From Pseudomonas viridiflava (lineage in GTDB: Bacteria; Pseudomonadota; Gammaproteobacteria; Pseudomonadales; Pseudomonadaceae): DNA of 64,000 bases. The stretch spans positions 35,756 to 99,755 of the forward strand of contig NZ_UWFN01000263.1 of assembly GCF_900602065.1 (NCBI RefSeq), in the 5' to 3' direction. The position numbers were made by a program, and so were the translations under genes. A model generated the notes under the pieces. It searched no databases, was not told the origin of the DNA, and saw only the letters and a program-made list of their open reading frames with translations. Shown here piece after piece: positions 51,123 to 60,348 of the stretch (position 1 is the stretch's first letter; every line of letters starts with the position of its first letter).

Positions 51123-52739
51123 ATGCCGGTGATTGAGTCACAACTGGACACCCACAGTTCAAGCTTCGCCACCAACCGTGAGGCGATGCTGATCGGGATT
51201 GCTCAAGTCAGGCAACTGGAGCAGGTGCTGCTGGATAAAGCCGCCGCGGCCAAAGACAAATTCCGCCAGCGCGGCCAGCTGTTGCCTCGCGAGCGCCTGA
51301 ACCTGCTGCTGGACCCCGGCGCGCCATTCCTGGAACTGTCCTCGCTGGCGGGCTACAAGCTGCATGACGACAAGGACGGCAGCCAGGCAGGCGGCGGCCT
51401 GATCGCCGGGATTGGTTACGTGTCCGGAGTGCGGGTGTTGGTGGTGGCCAATAACAGCGCGATTCGGGGCGGGACCATTTCCCCGAGCGGTCTGAAAAAG
51501 TCCCTGCGGCTGCAGCAAATCGCTGTCGAAAATCGTCTGCCAGTGGTCACGCTGGCGGAAAGTGGCGGCGCCAACCTTAACTATGCCGCCGAGATTTTCG
51601 TTGAAGGCGCACGAGGCTTTGCCAATCAGGCGCGCATGTCGGCCATGGGCTTGCCGCAGATCACCGTGGTTCACGGCTCGTCCACGGCGGGCGGCGCTTA
51701 TCAACCGGGGCTTTCCGATTACGTCGTGGTCGTACGCGGCAAGGCTCGCCTGTTTTTGGCGGGGCCACCGCTGCTCAAGGCTGCTACCGGGGAAATTGCC
51801 ACGGATGAAGAACTGGGCGGCGCCGAGATGCACGCTCAGGTGGCGGGCACCGCAGAGTATCTGGCAGAGGACGACGCCGACGGTCTGCGCATCGTGCGCG
51901 AAATCATTAGCCTGCTACCGTGGAATGCACAGCTGCCAGTGCGTCCGCCCAAGGTCTATCAGGAGCCGCTGTACCCCATCGATGACCTGCTCGGCTTGAT
52001 CCCCAACGACCCGAAAAAGCCTTACGACGTCCGGGAAATACTTGCCCGGCTGGCCGATGGCTCGCAGTTTCTGGAGTTCAAGGGCGAGTACGACAGCCAG
52101 ACGATGTGTGGCCATTTGCACATCCAGGGTCGGCCTTGCGGTGTGATCGGTAACAACGGCCCGATCACCGCCAAGGGCGCGAGCAAAGCGGCGCAGTTCA
52201 TTCAGTTGTGCGACCAGAGTCAGACGCCATTGTTATTTCTGCATAACACCACGGGGTTCATGGTCGGTACCGAGTCCGAGCAGCAAGGCGTGATCAAGCA
52301 CGGGGCGAAGATGATTCAGGCGGTGGCCAACGCCAGAGTGCCGAAACTCACCCTGGTGGTCGGCGGTTCCTACGGGGCAGGCAATTACGCCATGTGCGGG
52401 CGGGGGCTGGACCCACGGTTCATCTTCGCCTGGCCCAACAGCCGTACGGCCGTCATGGGCGGCGCACAAGCGGGCAAGGTGCTGCGTATCGTCACCGAGG
52501 CCAAGCAGCTCAAGGCCGGCATCGAAGTTGATCCCAAGATGCTCGATATGCTGGAGCAGGTCACCGCGCAGAAGCTCGACAGCCAGTCCAGCGCGCTTTA
52601 CGGCACCGCCAGCCTGTGGGACGACGGCCTGATCGACCCGCGAGACAGCCGCACGCTGCTGGGTTTCCTGCTGGATATCTGTGAAGAAGCGGCGGTCAGG
52701 CCGTTGCAGGGCAACAGTTTTGGGGTGGCGCGGTTTTAG
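51123..52739 (+). CDS. atuC: Geranyl-CoA carboxylase beta subunit AtuC
   Basis: 538 residues, carboxyltransferase type. LLPRERLNLLLDPGAPFLEL, VVANNSAIRGGTISPSGLKK, VTLAESGGANLNYAAEIFVE and VVGGSYGAGNYAMCGRGLDP give both crotonase-like halves with oxyanion glycine loops. With AtuF it carboxylates cis-geranyl-CoA to isohexenylglutaconyl-CoA. The sequence resembles methylcrotonyl-CoA carboxylase beta, but the atu context decides. 3 bp after atuB; a REP doublet follows. Confidence 0.92.
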   Translation: MPVIESQLDTHSSSFATNREAMLIGIAQVRQLEQVLLDKAAAAKDKFRQRGQLLPRERLNLLLDPGAPFLELSSLAGYKLHDDKDGSQAGGGLIAGIGYVSGVRVLVVANNSAIRGGTISPSGLKKSLRLQQIAVENRLPVVTLAESGGANLNYAAEIFVEGARGFANQARMSAMGLPQITVVHGSSTAGGAYQPGLSDYVVVVRGKARLFLAGPPLLKAATGEIATDEELGGAEMHAQVAGTAEYLAEDDADGLRIVREIISLLPWNAQLPVRPPKVYQEPLYPIDDLLGLIPNDPKKPYDVREILARLADGSQFLEFKGEYDSQTMCGHLHIQGRPCGVIGNNGPITAKGASKAAQFIQLCDQSQTPLLFLHNTTGFMVGTESEQQGVIKHGAKMIQAVANARVPKLTLVVGGSYGAGNYAMCGRGLDPRFIFAWPNSRTAVMGGAQAGKVLRIVTEAKQLKAGIEVDPKMLDMLEQVTAQKLDSQSSALYGTASLWDDGLIDPRDSRTLLGFLLDICEEAAVRPLQGNSFGVARF

Positions 52740-52800
52740 AACCGCTCTGGAATCGCGCCAGACAAACAACATACTAACCACTGAATTGAAATGCATTTTC

Positions 52801-52872
52801 TGTAGGAGCTGCCGAAGGCTGCGAGACATTGATCCTGCCACACCGCCATCGCAGCCTTCGGCAGCTCCTACA
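52801..52872. repeat. REP doublet inside the atu operon (atuC/atuD)
   Basis: GTAGGAGCTGCCGAAGG family, with arms of 24 bp and a loop of about 24 bp, 61 bp after the atuC stop. Together with 50070 it divides the operon into atuA, atuBC and atuDEF. Confidence 0.92.
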
Positions 52873-52988
52873 GGCCCAGTGTTCGTATCAGGGACCAAGG
52901 TCAATCTCCTACAGGGAGATAGCTGTTCATTGGATGAGTTGTTTGTCAGCCATTGCTGTGAAAACAATCGTAAGGAGAACAATAAAAA

Positions 52989-54146
52989 ATGCTCATCACA
53001 TCCGAACACGAAGCCCTGCGCCGTACGGTGCGCAGTTTTGTCGATAACGACATCAACCCCCATGTCGATGAATGGGAGAAAGCCGGTCGCTTTCCCATCC
53101 ACGAGATTTTCCGTAAAGCCGGTGAGTTGGGGTTGCTGGGGATTTCCAAGCCCGAACAGTTCGGCGGCATGGCACTGGATTACAGCTACTCGATTGTCGC
53201 TGCCGAAGAATTCGGCACGGTGCATTGCGGTGGCATCCCCATGGCCATTGGCGTGCAGACTGACATGTGCACCCCGGCGCTGGCCCGCTTCGGCTCCGAC
53301 GAGTTGCGTGACGAATTTCTGCGCCCCGCCATCGCGGGCGAACAGGTAGGTTGCATCGGCGTATCCGAAGTCGGGGCGGGCTCGGATGTCGCGGGCCTCA
53401 AGACCAGCGCCCGTAAAGACGGCGACGACTATGTGATCAATGGCAGCAAGATGTGGATCACCAATTCGCCCAGTGCCGACTTCATCTGCCTGCTGGCCAA
53501 CACATCGGATGACAAACCCCACGTCAACAAGTCGCTGATCATGCTGCCCATGAATACCCCCGGCATCAGCCTGAGCCAGCCTCTGGACAAGCTGGGCATG
53601 CGCAGTTCGGAAACGGCTCAGGTGTTTTTCGATGAAGTGCGCATTCCGCAACGTAACCGGATCGGTCATGAGGGTGCCGGGTTCATGATGCAAATGCTGC
53701 AGTTTCAGGAAGAACGCCTGTTCGGTGCCGCGAACATGCTTAAAGGCCTGGAGCACTGCATAGACAGCACCATCGAGTACTGCCGCGAGCGCCACACGTT
53801 CGGCAAGGCGCTGATCGACAATCAGGTCATTCATTTCCGCCTGGCCGAGCTGCAAACCGAAATCGAGTGCTTGCGGGCACTGGTCTATCAAGCCACCGAG
53901 CTGTACATCAAAGGTCGCGACGTGACTCGCCTGGCGTCCATGGCCAAGCTCAAGGCCGGGCGTCTGGGACGGGAGGTCACCGACAGTTGCCTGCAATACT
54001 GGGGCGGCATGGGCTTCATGTGGGAAAACCCGGTGTCCCGGGCGTACCGCGATGTACGTCTGGTGTCGATTGGCGGCGGCGCTGACGAAATCATGCTGGG
54101 CATCATCTGCAAGCTGATGGGCATTCTGCCGGGGAAAAAACCATGA
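52989..54146 (+). CDS. atuD: Citronellyl-CoA dehydrogenase AtuD
   Basis: 385 residues of acyl-CoA dehydrogenase type. GVSEVGAGSDVAGLKTSARK and NGSKMWITNSPSADFICLLA are the FAD and substrate loops, LQFQEERLFGAANMLKGLEH contains the catalytic Glu region, and CLQYWGGMGFMWENPVSRAY closes the fold. It oxidises citronellyl-CoA to geranyl-CoA with electron transfer flavoprotein. AAGGAG precedes the start. The stop overlaps atuE by 4 bp. Confidence 0.92.
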   Translation: MLITSEHEALRRTVRSFVDNDINPHVDEWEKAGRFPIHEIFRKAGELGLLGISKPEQFGGMALDYSYSIVAAEEFGTVHCGGIPMAIGVQTDMCTPALARFGSDELRDEFLRPAIAGEQVGCIGVSEVGAGSDVAGLKTSARKDGDDYVINGSKMWITNSPSADFICLLANTSDDKPHVNKSLIMLPMNTPGISLSQPLDKLGMRSSETAQVFFDEVRIPQRNRIGHEGAGFMMQMLQFQEERLFGAANMLKGLEHCIDSTIEYCRERHTFGKALIDNQVIHFRLAELQTEIECLRALVYQATELYIKGRDVTRLASMAKLKAGRLGREVTDSCLQYWGGMGFMWENPVSRAYRDVRLVSIGGGADEIMLGIICKLMGILPGKKP

Positions 54147-54946
54147 GCCTGCTGCCAGAGTACGAAACGCTGATACTCGATCGGCATAGAGGCGTTTTGC
54201 ACATCACCCTCAACCGCCCCCAGGCCCGTAATGCCATGAGCCTGCAAATGGTCAGCGAGTTACGTGCGGTTTTCAGCGCTGTACGCGACGATGGCCTGAC
54301 CCGGGTCATCGTCATGGCAGGCGCGGGCGGGCATTTTTGCGCCGGGGCCGACATCAAGGACATGGCGCAGGCCCGGCAACACGGCCCGCACGCTTATAAA
54401 AGCCTGAATCGCGCATTCGGCAGCCTGCTTGAAGACGCGCAAAACCTGCCGCAAACCTTGATCGTCGTGCTCGACGGTGCGGTGCTGGGCGGCGGCATGG
54501 GGCTGGCGTGCGTCAGCGATATCGCGATTGCTCATCAACAGGCGCAATTTGGCCTGCCGGAAACCAGCCTCGGCCTGCTGCCCGCGCAGATCGCACCGTT
54601 CATGGTCAAGCGCATCGGCCTTTCGCAAACCCGACGGCTGGCGCTGACCGCCGCCCGTTTCGACGGGGAACAGGCCGCACGTCTGGGGCTGGTGCATTTT
54701 GTGGAACGCGATAATCAGGCCATGGCCGAACGTCTGAGTGAGGTCCTGGATCAAGTGCTGCGCTGTGCACCGGGAGCCAATGCCGCTACCAAGGCGTTGC
54801 TGCTGGCGACTGAACATACGCCAATGACTCAATTGCTGGATCAGGCTGCAGAAGCATTCAGTGCCGCGGTCGGCAGCCCGGAAGGAATGGAGGGGACGCT
54901 GGCGTTCATGCAAAAACGCGACCCTGTCTGGATCCCCCAACGCTAA
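54143..54946 (+). CDS. atuE: Isohexenylglutaconyl-CoA hydratase AtuE
   Basis: 267 residues of crotonase type. ITLNRPQARNAMSLQMVSEL opens the fold, AGAGGHFCAGADIKDM is the first oxyanion loop, and LDGAVLGGGMGLACVSDIAI carries the second with the catalytic side. It hydrates isohexenylglutaconyl-CoA to the 3-hydroxy product that is later cleaved to acetate and 7-methyl-3-oxo-6-octenoyl-CoA. ATGA overlap with atuD and 24 bp to atuF. Confidence 0.9.
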   Translation: MSLLPEYETLILDRHRGVLHITLNRPQARNAMSLQMVSELRAVFSAVRDDGLTRVIVMAGAGGHFCAGADIKDMAQARQHGPHAYKSLNRAFGSLLEDAQNLPQTLIVVLDGAVLGGGMGLACVSDIAIAHQQAQFGLPETSLGLLPAQIAPFMVKRIGLSQTRRLALTAARFDGEQAARLGLVHFVERDNQAMAERLSEVLDQVLRCAPGANAATKALLLATEHTPMTQLLDQAAEAFSAAVGSPEGMEGTLAFMQKRDPVWIPQR

Positions 54947-54970
54947 CGATGCTGACCGAGGGAGCACACC

Positions 54971-56947
54971 ATGCCCGCATTCAACAAGATCCTTATTGCC
55001 AACCGTGGCGAAATCGCCTGCCGCGTGATCAGCACTGCGCGCAATCTGGGCTATCGCACGGTGGCCGTTTTCAGCGCCGCCGACAGTGATGCCCGGCACG
55101 TGCAAATGGCCGACGAAGCGGTGTGCATCGGCGCGCCGACGGTGCAGCAGTCGTATCTGAACATCGACGTCATCCTGGACGCGGCCCGGCGCAGCGGAGC
55201 CGATGCCATTCATCCCGGCTATGGTTTTCTCTCAGAAAACGCTGAGTTTGCCCGCGCCTGCGCAGCAGCCAATCTGGTGTTCATCGGCCCCAGCGCCGAG
55301 GCCATTGAACTGATGGGCAGCAAGCGCCTGTCAAAACTGGCCATGCTTAAGGCCGGGGTGCCCTGCATCGACGGATATCAGGGTGCAGAGCAGGACGACG
55401 TGACCTTGAGCCGCGAAGCCGAACGCATCGGTTATCCGCTGATGATCAAGGCCAGCGCGGGTGGCGGCGGTCGCGGTATGCGTCTGGTCGAGCACCCGGA
55501 CCAATTGCTCGAACGGATCAACACTGCGCGCTCCGAGGCGCAGAACGCCTTCGGTTCAGGCGAGCTGATCCTGGAGCAGGCACTGATCAATCCGCGCCAC
55601 GTGGAAATGCAGATTTTCGGCGACAGCCACGGCAACCTGGTTTATCTCGGCGAACGTGATTGCTCGGTTCAGCGCCGCCACCAGAAAGTCATCGAGGAAG
55701 CGCCCTGCCCCGTGGTCGACGCGGGGCTGCGTGAGGCCATGGGTGCGGCCGCCTTGCAAGCCGGGCGGGCCGTGAGCTATTTGGGCGCTGGCACCGTAGA
55801 ATTCCTGCTGGCCAGTGACGGCCAGTTTTACTTTCTGGAAATGAACACCCGCTTGCAGGTGGAGCATCCCGTTACAGAGATGATCACTGGTCTGGACCTG
55901 GTGGCCTGGCAAATCAAGGTGGCCTCTGGTGAAGCCCTGCCCTTGCAGCAAGAACAGATCCAGCTCAACGGCCACGCTATTGAAGCGCGCCTGTATGCCG
56001 AAGACCCGGCGCAGGGCTTTCTGCCCCAGACTGGCCGGGTCTTGCGGTGGCAGCCTTTGCTGTTCGACGGCATCAGGGTCGATCACGGCTTGAGCGAGGA
56101 CCAGACTGTCAGCCCTTTCTACGACCCCATGCTCGGCAAAATCATCGCCCACGGCGCCACGCGGGAAGAGGCCAGGCGCAAATTACTGCGGGCGATACAG
56201 GGCTGCGTGCTGCTGGGCGTTAACACCAATCAACGGTTGCTGACCAGCATTCTCAAGCACCCCGCGTTTATTGACTCCCACGTCGACACCGGTTTCATCG
56301 CGCAGCACCTGCACAACGACCCTTGCCTGCGCCCCGCGACGGCCCGCGCCAGTCAACTGGCCGTGGCGGCGGCATTGTTCTATCAAGGCTCTGCCAGCAG
56401 TCACCCTTCCAAACTGGCAGGCTGGAGTAATACTGGCCCGGAACAGCGCCGCTATCTGCTGGGGCTGGGCGAGCAGGTTCACGAGGTCGAACTCACCCGC
56501 AACGGCGCACGCCTGGACCTCAAGGTTCAGAACACGCTGATCAGCGTCCATGTGCTCAGCTACGACGCGCGTTCGGCCTGGGTCGAGGTCGATGGCGTGC
56601 GCAGCCAACAGGCGTGCTATCTGCTGGGCAAGCACCTGTGGCTGCACGACGATTCCGGAGCGTTACAACTGACCGATCGCACGCATGACGCGGTCGCTGG
56701 TCCGAATGTGACCCGTTCCGGCACGATCAGGGCACCGATGGACGGATCGATTGTCGATGTATTAGTCAGTGAGGGCGCCACCGTCAGCCAGGGGCAACTA
56801 CTGATGGTGCTCGAAGCGATGAAAATGGAGCACCCGCTCAACGCTGCGATTGACGGCGTGATTCGCCAGATACAAGTGGTACCCGGTGATCAGGTCAAAG
56901 GGCGACAAGTTTTGCTGGAAGTCGCACCGATGGACGGATCCGGTTGA
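54971..56947 (+). CDS. atuF: Geranyl-CoA carboxylase alpha subunit AtuF (biotin-containing)
   Basis: 658 residues. The biotin carboxylase part: NRGEIACRVISTARNLGYRT, AIHPGYGFLSENAEFARACA, IKASAGGGGRGMRLVEHPDQ (ATP-grasp) and EMNTRLQVEHPVTEMITGLD. A linker follows, then a biotinyl domain whose EAMKMEHP near residue 620 contains the biotinylated Lys. It makes carboxybiotin from bicarbonate and ATP for AtuC. GGGAGCAC precedes the start. It is the last atu gene here; no atuG or atuH follows within 7 kb. Confidence 0.93.
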   Translation: MPAFNKILIANRGEIACRVISTARNLGYRTVAVFSAADSDARHVQMADEAVCIGAPTVQQSYLNIDVILDAARRSGADAIHPGYGFLSENAEFARACAAANLVFIGPSAEAIELMGSKRLSKLAMLKAGVPCIDGYQGAEQDDVTLSREAERIGYPLMIKASAGGGGRGMRLVEHPDQLLERINTARSEAQNAFGSGELILEQALINPRHVEMQIFGDSHGNLVYLGERDCSVQRRHQKVIEEAPCPVVDAGLREAMGAAALQAGRAVSYLGAGTVEFLLASDGQFYFLEMNTRLQVEHPVTEMITGLDLVAWQIKVASGEALPLQQEQIQLNGHAIEARLYAEDPAQGFLPQTGRVLRWQPLLFDGIRVDHGLSEDQTVSPFYDPMLGKIIAHGATREEARRKLLRAIQGCVLLGVNTNQRLLTSILKHPAFIDSHVDTGFIAQHLHNDPCLRPATARASQLAVAAALFYQGSASSHPSKLAGWSNTGPEQRRYLLGLGEQVHEVELTRNGARLDLKVQNTLISVHVLSYDARSAWVEVDGVRSQQACYLLGKHLWLHDDSGALQLTDRTHDAVAGPNVTRSGTIRAPMDGSIVDVLVSEGATVSQGQLLMVLEAMKMEHPLNAAIDGVIRQIQVVPGDQVKGRQVLLEVAPMDGSG

Positions 56948-57000
56948 ATGTGGCTACGCTTGATCCGAAATGGATCAATGATTTTGGACAGGAGCTTCAG

Positions 57001-57543
57001 ATGCCGCACTGGTTGGTGATTGATCTGGAGGCCACGACCGAAGAAGGCGGCTGGCCGGTAGCAGAAATGGAGATCATCGAAATCGGGGCGACGCTGGTCA
57101 ATCAGGACGGGCGTGAACTGGACCATTTCGAGCGTTTTGTGCGCCCGGTACGTCGGCCGTTGCTGACGCACTTTTGCAAGGAACTGACTCACATCAGCCA
57201 AAGCAACATCGACAGCGCTGCGCCGCTGACCACCGTGTGGCCCGCGTTCGAGCGCTGGATCAGCCACCATCAGGCGCGAGTCGTGGGCTGGGCGAGCTGG
57301 GGTGACTATGATCGCCAGCAGTTGGAGCAGGAGTGGCGGCAGCACAACCTGACCAGTTTTCTGAGCACGGTGCCCCACGTGAACCTCAAGCAACGCTTCG
57401 CCAAGGAGCGTCAATTGCAGCGGCCCATGGGACTGAACGGTGCCCTGCAACTGGCGGGTATGCAATTCAACGGTCAGCAACACCGGGCCCTGGTTGACGC
57501 CCGGAACACCGCTCGCCTGTTGCCGCTGATTCTTCCTAATTGA
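57001..57543 (+). CDS. DEDDh 3'-5' exonuclease (ERI1/KapD-like)
   Basis: 180 residues. VIDLEATTEEGGWPVAEMEI (Exo I, D8 and E10), VVGWASWGDYDRQQLEQEWR (Exo II) and HRALVDARNTARLLP (Exo III with His and Asp) give the complete DEDDh site. It resembles ERI-1-like exonucleases that trim structured RNA or DNA 3' ends. ATG 57001 follows AGGAGCTT; the frame is open back to 56944 without homology. It follows atuF by 53 bp but has no obvious link with terpene use. Confidence 0.86.
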   Translation: MPHWLVIDLEATTEEGGWPVAEMEIIEIGATLVNQDGRELDHFERFVRPVRRPLLTHFCKELTHISQSNIDSAAPLTTVWPAFERWISHHQARVVGWASWGDYDRQQLEQEWRQHNLTSFLSTVPHVNLKQRFAKERQLQRPMGLNGALQLAGMQFNGQQHRALVDARNTARLLPLILPN

Positions 57544-57632
57544 TTGGCACTCGCGTTCTAAAGCGGGTGACGGCTTGAACAGGCTTGGGCATACTGGCCG
57601 CCCAAATTTCCAGCCCTTATCGAGGAATCGCC

Positions 57633-57914
57633 ATGTTCAAAGTCAACGAGTACTTCGACGGCACCGTTAAATCCATTGCTTTCACTCAAGCTGAAGGGCA
57701 AGCCACGATTGGTGTGATGGCCGCGGGTGAATACGAGTTCGGTACTGCACAGCGCGAAATCATGCACGTCATCTCCGGCAGCCTGAGCGTGAAACTGCCA
57801 GACAGCACCGATTGGGAAACCTTCGCCACCGGGAGCCAGTTCAACGTCCCGGCCAATAGCAAGTTCCAGCTGAAAGTGGCTGTTGATACTGCTTATCTGT
57901 GTGAGTATCGCTAA
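57633..57914 (+). CDS. ppnP: Pyrimidine/purine nucleoside phosphorylase PpnP
   Basis: 93 residues of the DUF1255/PpnP cupin type. [40 protein letters not shown] and [20 protein letters not shown] are the conserved parts. PpnP cleaves nucleosides with phosphate to bases and ribose-1-phosphate. GAGGAA precedes the start. Confidence 0.9.
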   Translation: MFKVNEYFDGTVKSIAFTQAEGQATIGVMAAGEYEFGTAQREIMHVISGSLSVKLPDSTDWETFATGSQFNVPANSKFQLKVAVDTAYLCEYR

Positions 57915-57929
57915 GAAAACAAGAAATCC

Positions 57930-58020
57930 TGTGGGAGCGAATTCATTCGCGAATGGTTTTTCCTGACGGCAGATAAGTGTCGACAGTACTGACCCCTTCG
58001 CGAATAAATTCGCTCCCACG
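57930..58020. repeat. REP doublet, type GTGGGAGCGAATTCATTCGCGAA
   Basis: GTGGGAGCGAATTCATTCGC and its inverse (with one A for C) enclose about 48 bp. It separates the convergent ppnP and ABC exporter genes. Confidence 0.9.
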
Positions 58021-58038
58021 GAGCTAGCATTACCCGTC

Positions 58039-59817
58039 TCAAACCACCTCTTCCCCCCGCGCATTGAACTGCAACGCAGCGAGCCTGGCATACAGCGGGT
58101 TGCTGACGATGAGTTGCTGATGCGTGCCCACCGCAACCAACCGTCCTTGATCGATAACCGCAATCCGATCGGCGTTTTGCACCGTGGCCAGGCGATGGGC
58201 GATGACCAGCGTGGTTCGGCCTTTCATCAAGCCCGGTAACGCTTCCTGAATCAGATGTTCACTCTGGGCATCCAGCGCGCTGGTTGCTTCGTCCAGCAAC
58301 AGAATTGGTGCATCCACTAACAACGCCCGAGCAATAGCCAGGCGTTGACGCTGCCCTCCGGACAATCCAAGCCCACCATCACCCAGATGAGTCTGATAAC
58401 CCTCAGCCATCTGCAGAATGAATTCATGTGCATGAGCAATCCGCGCAGCGGCTTCTACCTGTTCTGTCGTGGCATTGGCATTCCCGTAGCGGATATTGTC
58501 TTCGACACTGCCGAAAAACAGCGCCGGGGTTTGCGACACCAAAGCAAAGCACCGGCGCAAATCCAGCGGATCAAGCTGGGCAATGGGCATACCGTCAATA
58601 CAGATCTGACCTTGCTGCGGATCGTAGAAGCGCAGCAGCAGATCGAACAGCGTCGATTTACCCGCGCCCGAAGGGCCAACCAGCGCCAGGGTCTCTCCAG
58701 GCTCAATGCTCAGCGTCAGGTTGTCCACGGCCTTGTGCTCCGGACGAGACGGATAGCTGAAGCTCACGCCCTGTAAGTCCAGACGCCCGGTGACCCGCTC
58801 CGGCAATTGCAGCAGATCAGTGGCGGGAGGCGTGATCTCGCTTCTCGCCCGCAGCAACTCAGAGATCCGCTCGGCCGCCCCCGCCGCTCGCTGGAGTTCG
58901 CCAATCACCTCGCTCAAGGTGCCGAACGCGCTCCCCACAATCAGCGCGTAAAACACGAAGGCCGCCAGTTCACCGCTGGAGATCGTGCCGTCGATGACGT
59001 CCATGCCACCCACCCACAACATCACCGCCACAGCGCCTAATACCAACACGATCACCAGAGTAATCAGCCACGAACGCTGCAAGATACGCTTGCGAGCGGT
59101 CTGAAACGCATCTTCGGCAGTCTTGGCAAAGCGCGCCTTGTCCTGCTGCTGATGGTTGTAGGCCTGAACCGTCTTGATCTGGCCCAATGCTTCGGAAACG
59201 TAACTGCCGACATCGGCGACACGGTCCTGGCTTTCCCGGGAAAGGCTGCGCACACGACGACCAAAAATCAGGATTGGCGCGACCACTAACGGCAGCGCCA
59301 CAACCACAATACTGGTGAGCTTGGGGTTGGTGATGAACAGCAGGACGATGCCGCCGATGACCATCAGGGCATTACGCAGGAACATCGACAGCGACGAACC
59401 GATCACCGACTGCAGCAACGTGGTATCAGCGGTCAGCCGTGACTGGATTTCCGAACTGCGATTATTTTCGTAAAAGCCCGGATGCAGGTTGATCAGGTGA
59501 TCGAAGACTTTTTTACGCAAGTCCGCCACTACCCGCTCGCCAATCCACGACACCAGATAGAACCGTACAAAGGTGCCTGCTGCCAAACCCAGCACCAGCA
59601 GCATGAACAGGCCAATGGACTGGTTGAGCAGATGCGGTGAACGCGTCACGAAACCCTGATCGACCAGCATCTTGATGCCTTGCCCGATCGACAGGGTAAT
59701 ACCCGCCGTCACGATCAACGCCAGCAAGGCACCCACGGTTTGCCAGCGATAAGGAGCCATGAACTGCGCTGCCAGACGAATGGCCTGACGCTGACGACTG
59801 GAAAGCAATGAAGCCAT
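58039..59817 (-). CDS. ABC exporter, fused membrane and ATPase domains (MsbA-like)
   Basis: 592 residues. Six membrane helices in the first 320 residues, with FYENNRSSEIQSRLTADTTL as the first coupling helix region and VGSYVSEALGQIKTVQAYNH following. The ATPase domain has LVGPSGAGKSTLFDLLLRFY (Walker A), LSGGQRQRLAIARALLV (signature) and ILLLDEATSALD (Walker B). It works as a homodimer to export lipid, drug or peptide. It is not next to the lpxK gene that accompanies msbA in many pseudomonads, so it is probably a paralogue. Substrate unknown. Confidence 0.88.
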   Translation of the reverse strand: MASLLSSRQRQAIRLAAQFMAPYRWQTVGALLALIVTAGITLSIGQGIKMLVDQGFVTRSPHLLNQSIGLFMLLVLGLAAGTFVRFYLVSWIGERVVADLRKKVFDHLINLHPGFYENNRSSEIQSRLTADTTLLQSVIGSSLSMFLRNALMVIGGIVLLFITNPKLTSIVVVALPLVVAPILIFGRRVRSLSRESQDRVADVGSYVSEALGQIKTVQAYNHQQQDKARFAKTAEDAFQTARKRILQRSWLITLVIVLVLGAVAVMLWVGGMDVIDGTISSGELAAFVFYALIVGSAFGTLSEVIGELQRAAGAAERISELLRARSEITPPATDLLQLPERVTGRLDLQGVSFSYPSRPEHKAVDNLTLSIEPGETLALVGPSGAGKSTLFDLLLRFYDPQQGQICIDGMPIAQLDPLDLRRCFALVSQTPALFFGSVEDNIRYGNANATTEQVEAAARIAHAHEFILQMAEGYQTHLGDGGLGLSGGQRQRLAIARALLVDAPILLLDEATSALDAQSEHLIQEALPGLMKGRTTLVIAHRLATVQNADRIAVIDQGRLVAVGTHQQLIVSNPLYARLAALQFNARGEEVV

Positions 59818-60107
59818 GAAAGCTGAACCCGCATGAAAGGCTGAAGCCAGAGCCTACACCGGTTAAAGAAAGGATTTCTGTGCTTTTACCGCCTGGCAGG
59901 TCCTGATGAACTCTGGCGATAAGCCTTAGTCTGGATAGTTATGACCGCTGATACAGTCCCCTAGAGAGGAATGATCTAAGCGAAAGCTGGCGGTTACGTG
60001 CGGTTTCTGGTGGACTAAAAGCGCGCTTGATGTTGTCGAGGGATGTCACGGCAGAGTCATTGAACGCGATTAGTCTGGGCACAAACACCTGATGAAGGAG
60101 ACAGGCC
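59818..60107. other. Intergenic stretch between the ABC exporter and the PA1571-type gene
   Basis: About 290 bp with no supported gene; promoters of the two divergent genes are expected here. No repeat of the REP families. Confidence 0.5.
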
Positions 60108-60284
60108 ATGAGCTTGCAAGCAAACAGTAATGAAGTTCCGGTGGTACGAGCCAACCCGCAGCTGCCCGTGGGCGGCGCAATCCTGGACAAGGACGGGCGT
60201 GAAGTCGTGATTACTGAAGAGATGGTTCAGGCCGCCTGTCAGGAATGCGACAACAACTGGGTCACCCCTGAAAAACAAGATTAA
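60108..60284 (+). CDS. PA1571-family small protein
   Basis: 58 residues. VRANPQLPVGGAILDKDGRE, then VVITEEMVQAACQECDNNWV match the Pseudomonas PA1571 family. A good AAGGAGACAG lies upstream. Soluble, acidic; function unknown. A strong terminator follows. Confidence 0.82.
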   Translation: MSLQANSNEVPVVRANPQLPVGGAILDKDGREVVITEEMVQAACQECDNNWVTPEKQD

Positions 60285-60303
60285 GCAAAACCCGATTTTT
60301 TAG

Positions 60304-60329
60304 AACCCGACGTCACCGTCGGGTTTTTT
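60304..60329 (+). terminator. Rho-independent terminator of the PA1571-type gene
   Basis: AACCCGACG (60304-60312), loop TCAC, CGTCGGGTT (60317-60325) and a T-run to 60329. Confidence 0.92.
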
Positions 60330-60348
60330 CTGTCCGGAATTCGACCAT

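Noticed and set aside
52233..53996. Minus-strand frame of about 587 codons across atuC and atuD
   Set aside because: It covers two clear genes and a REP doublet on the plus strand and has no recognisable domain.
58039..59817. Naming the ABC exporter msbA
   Set aside because: The lpxK and other lipid A-region genes are absent around it, and motifs alone do not separate MsbA from paralogues.
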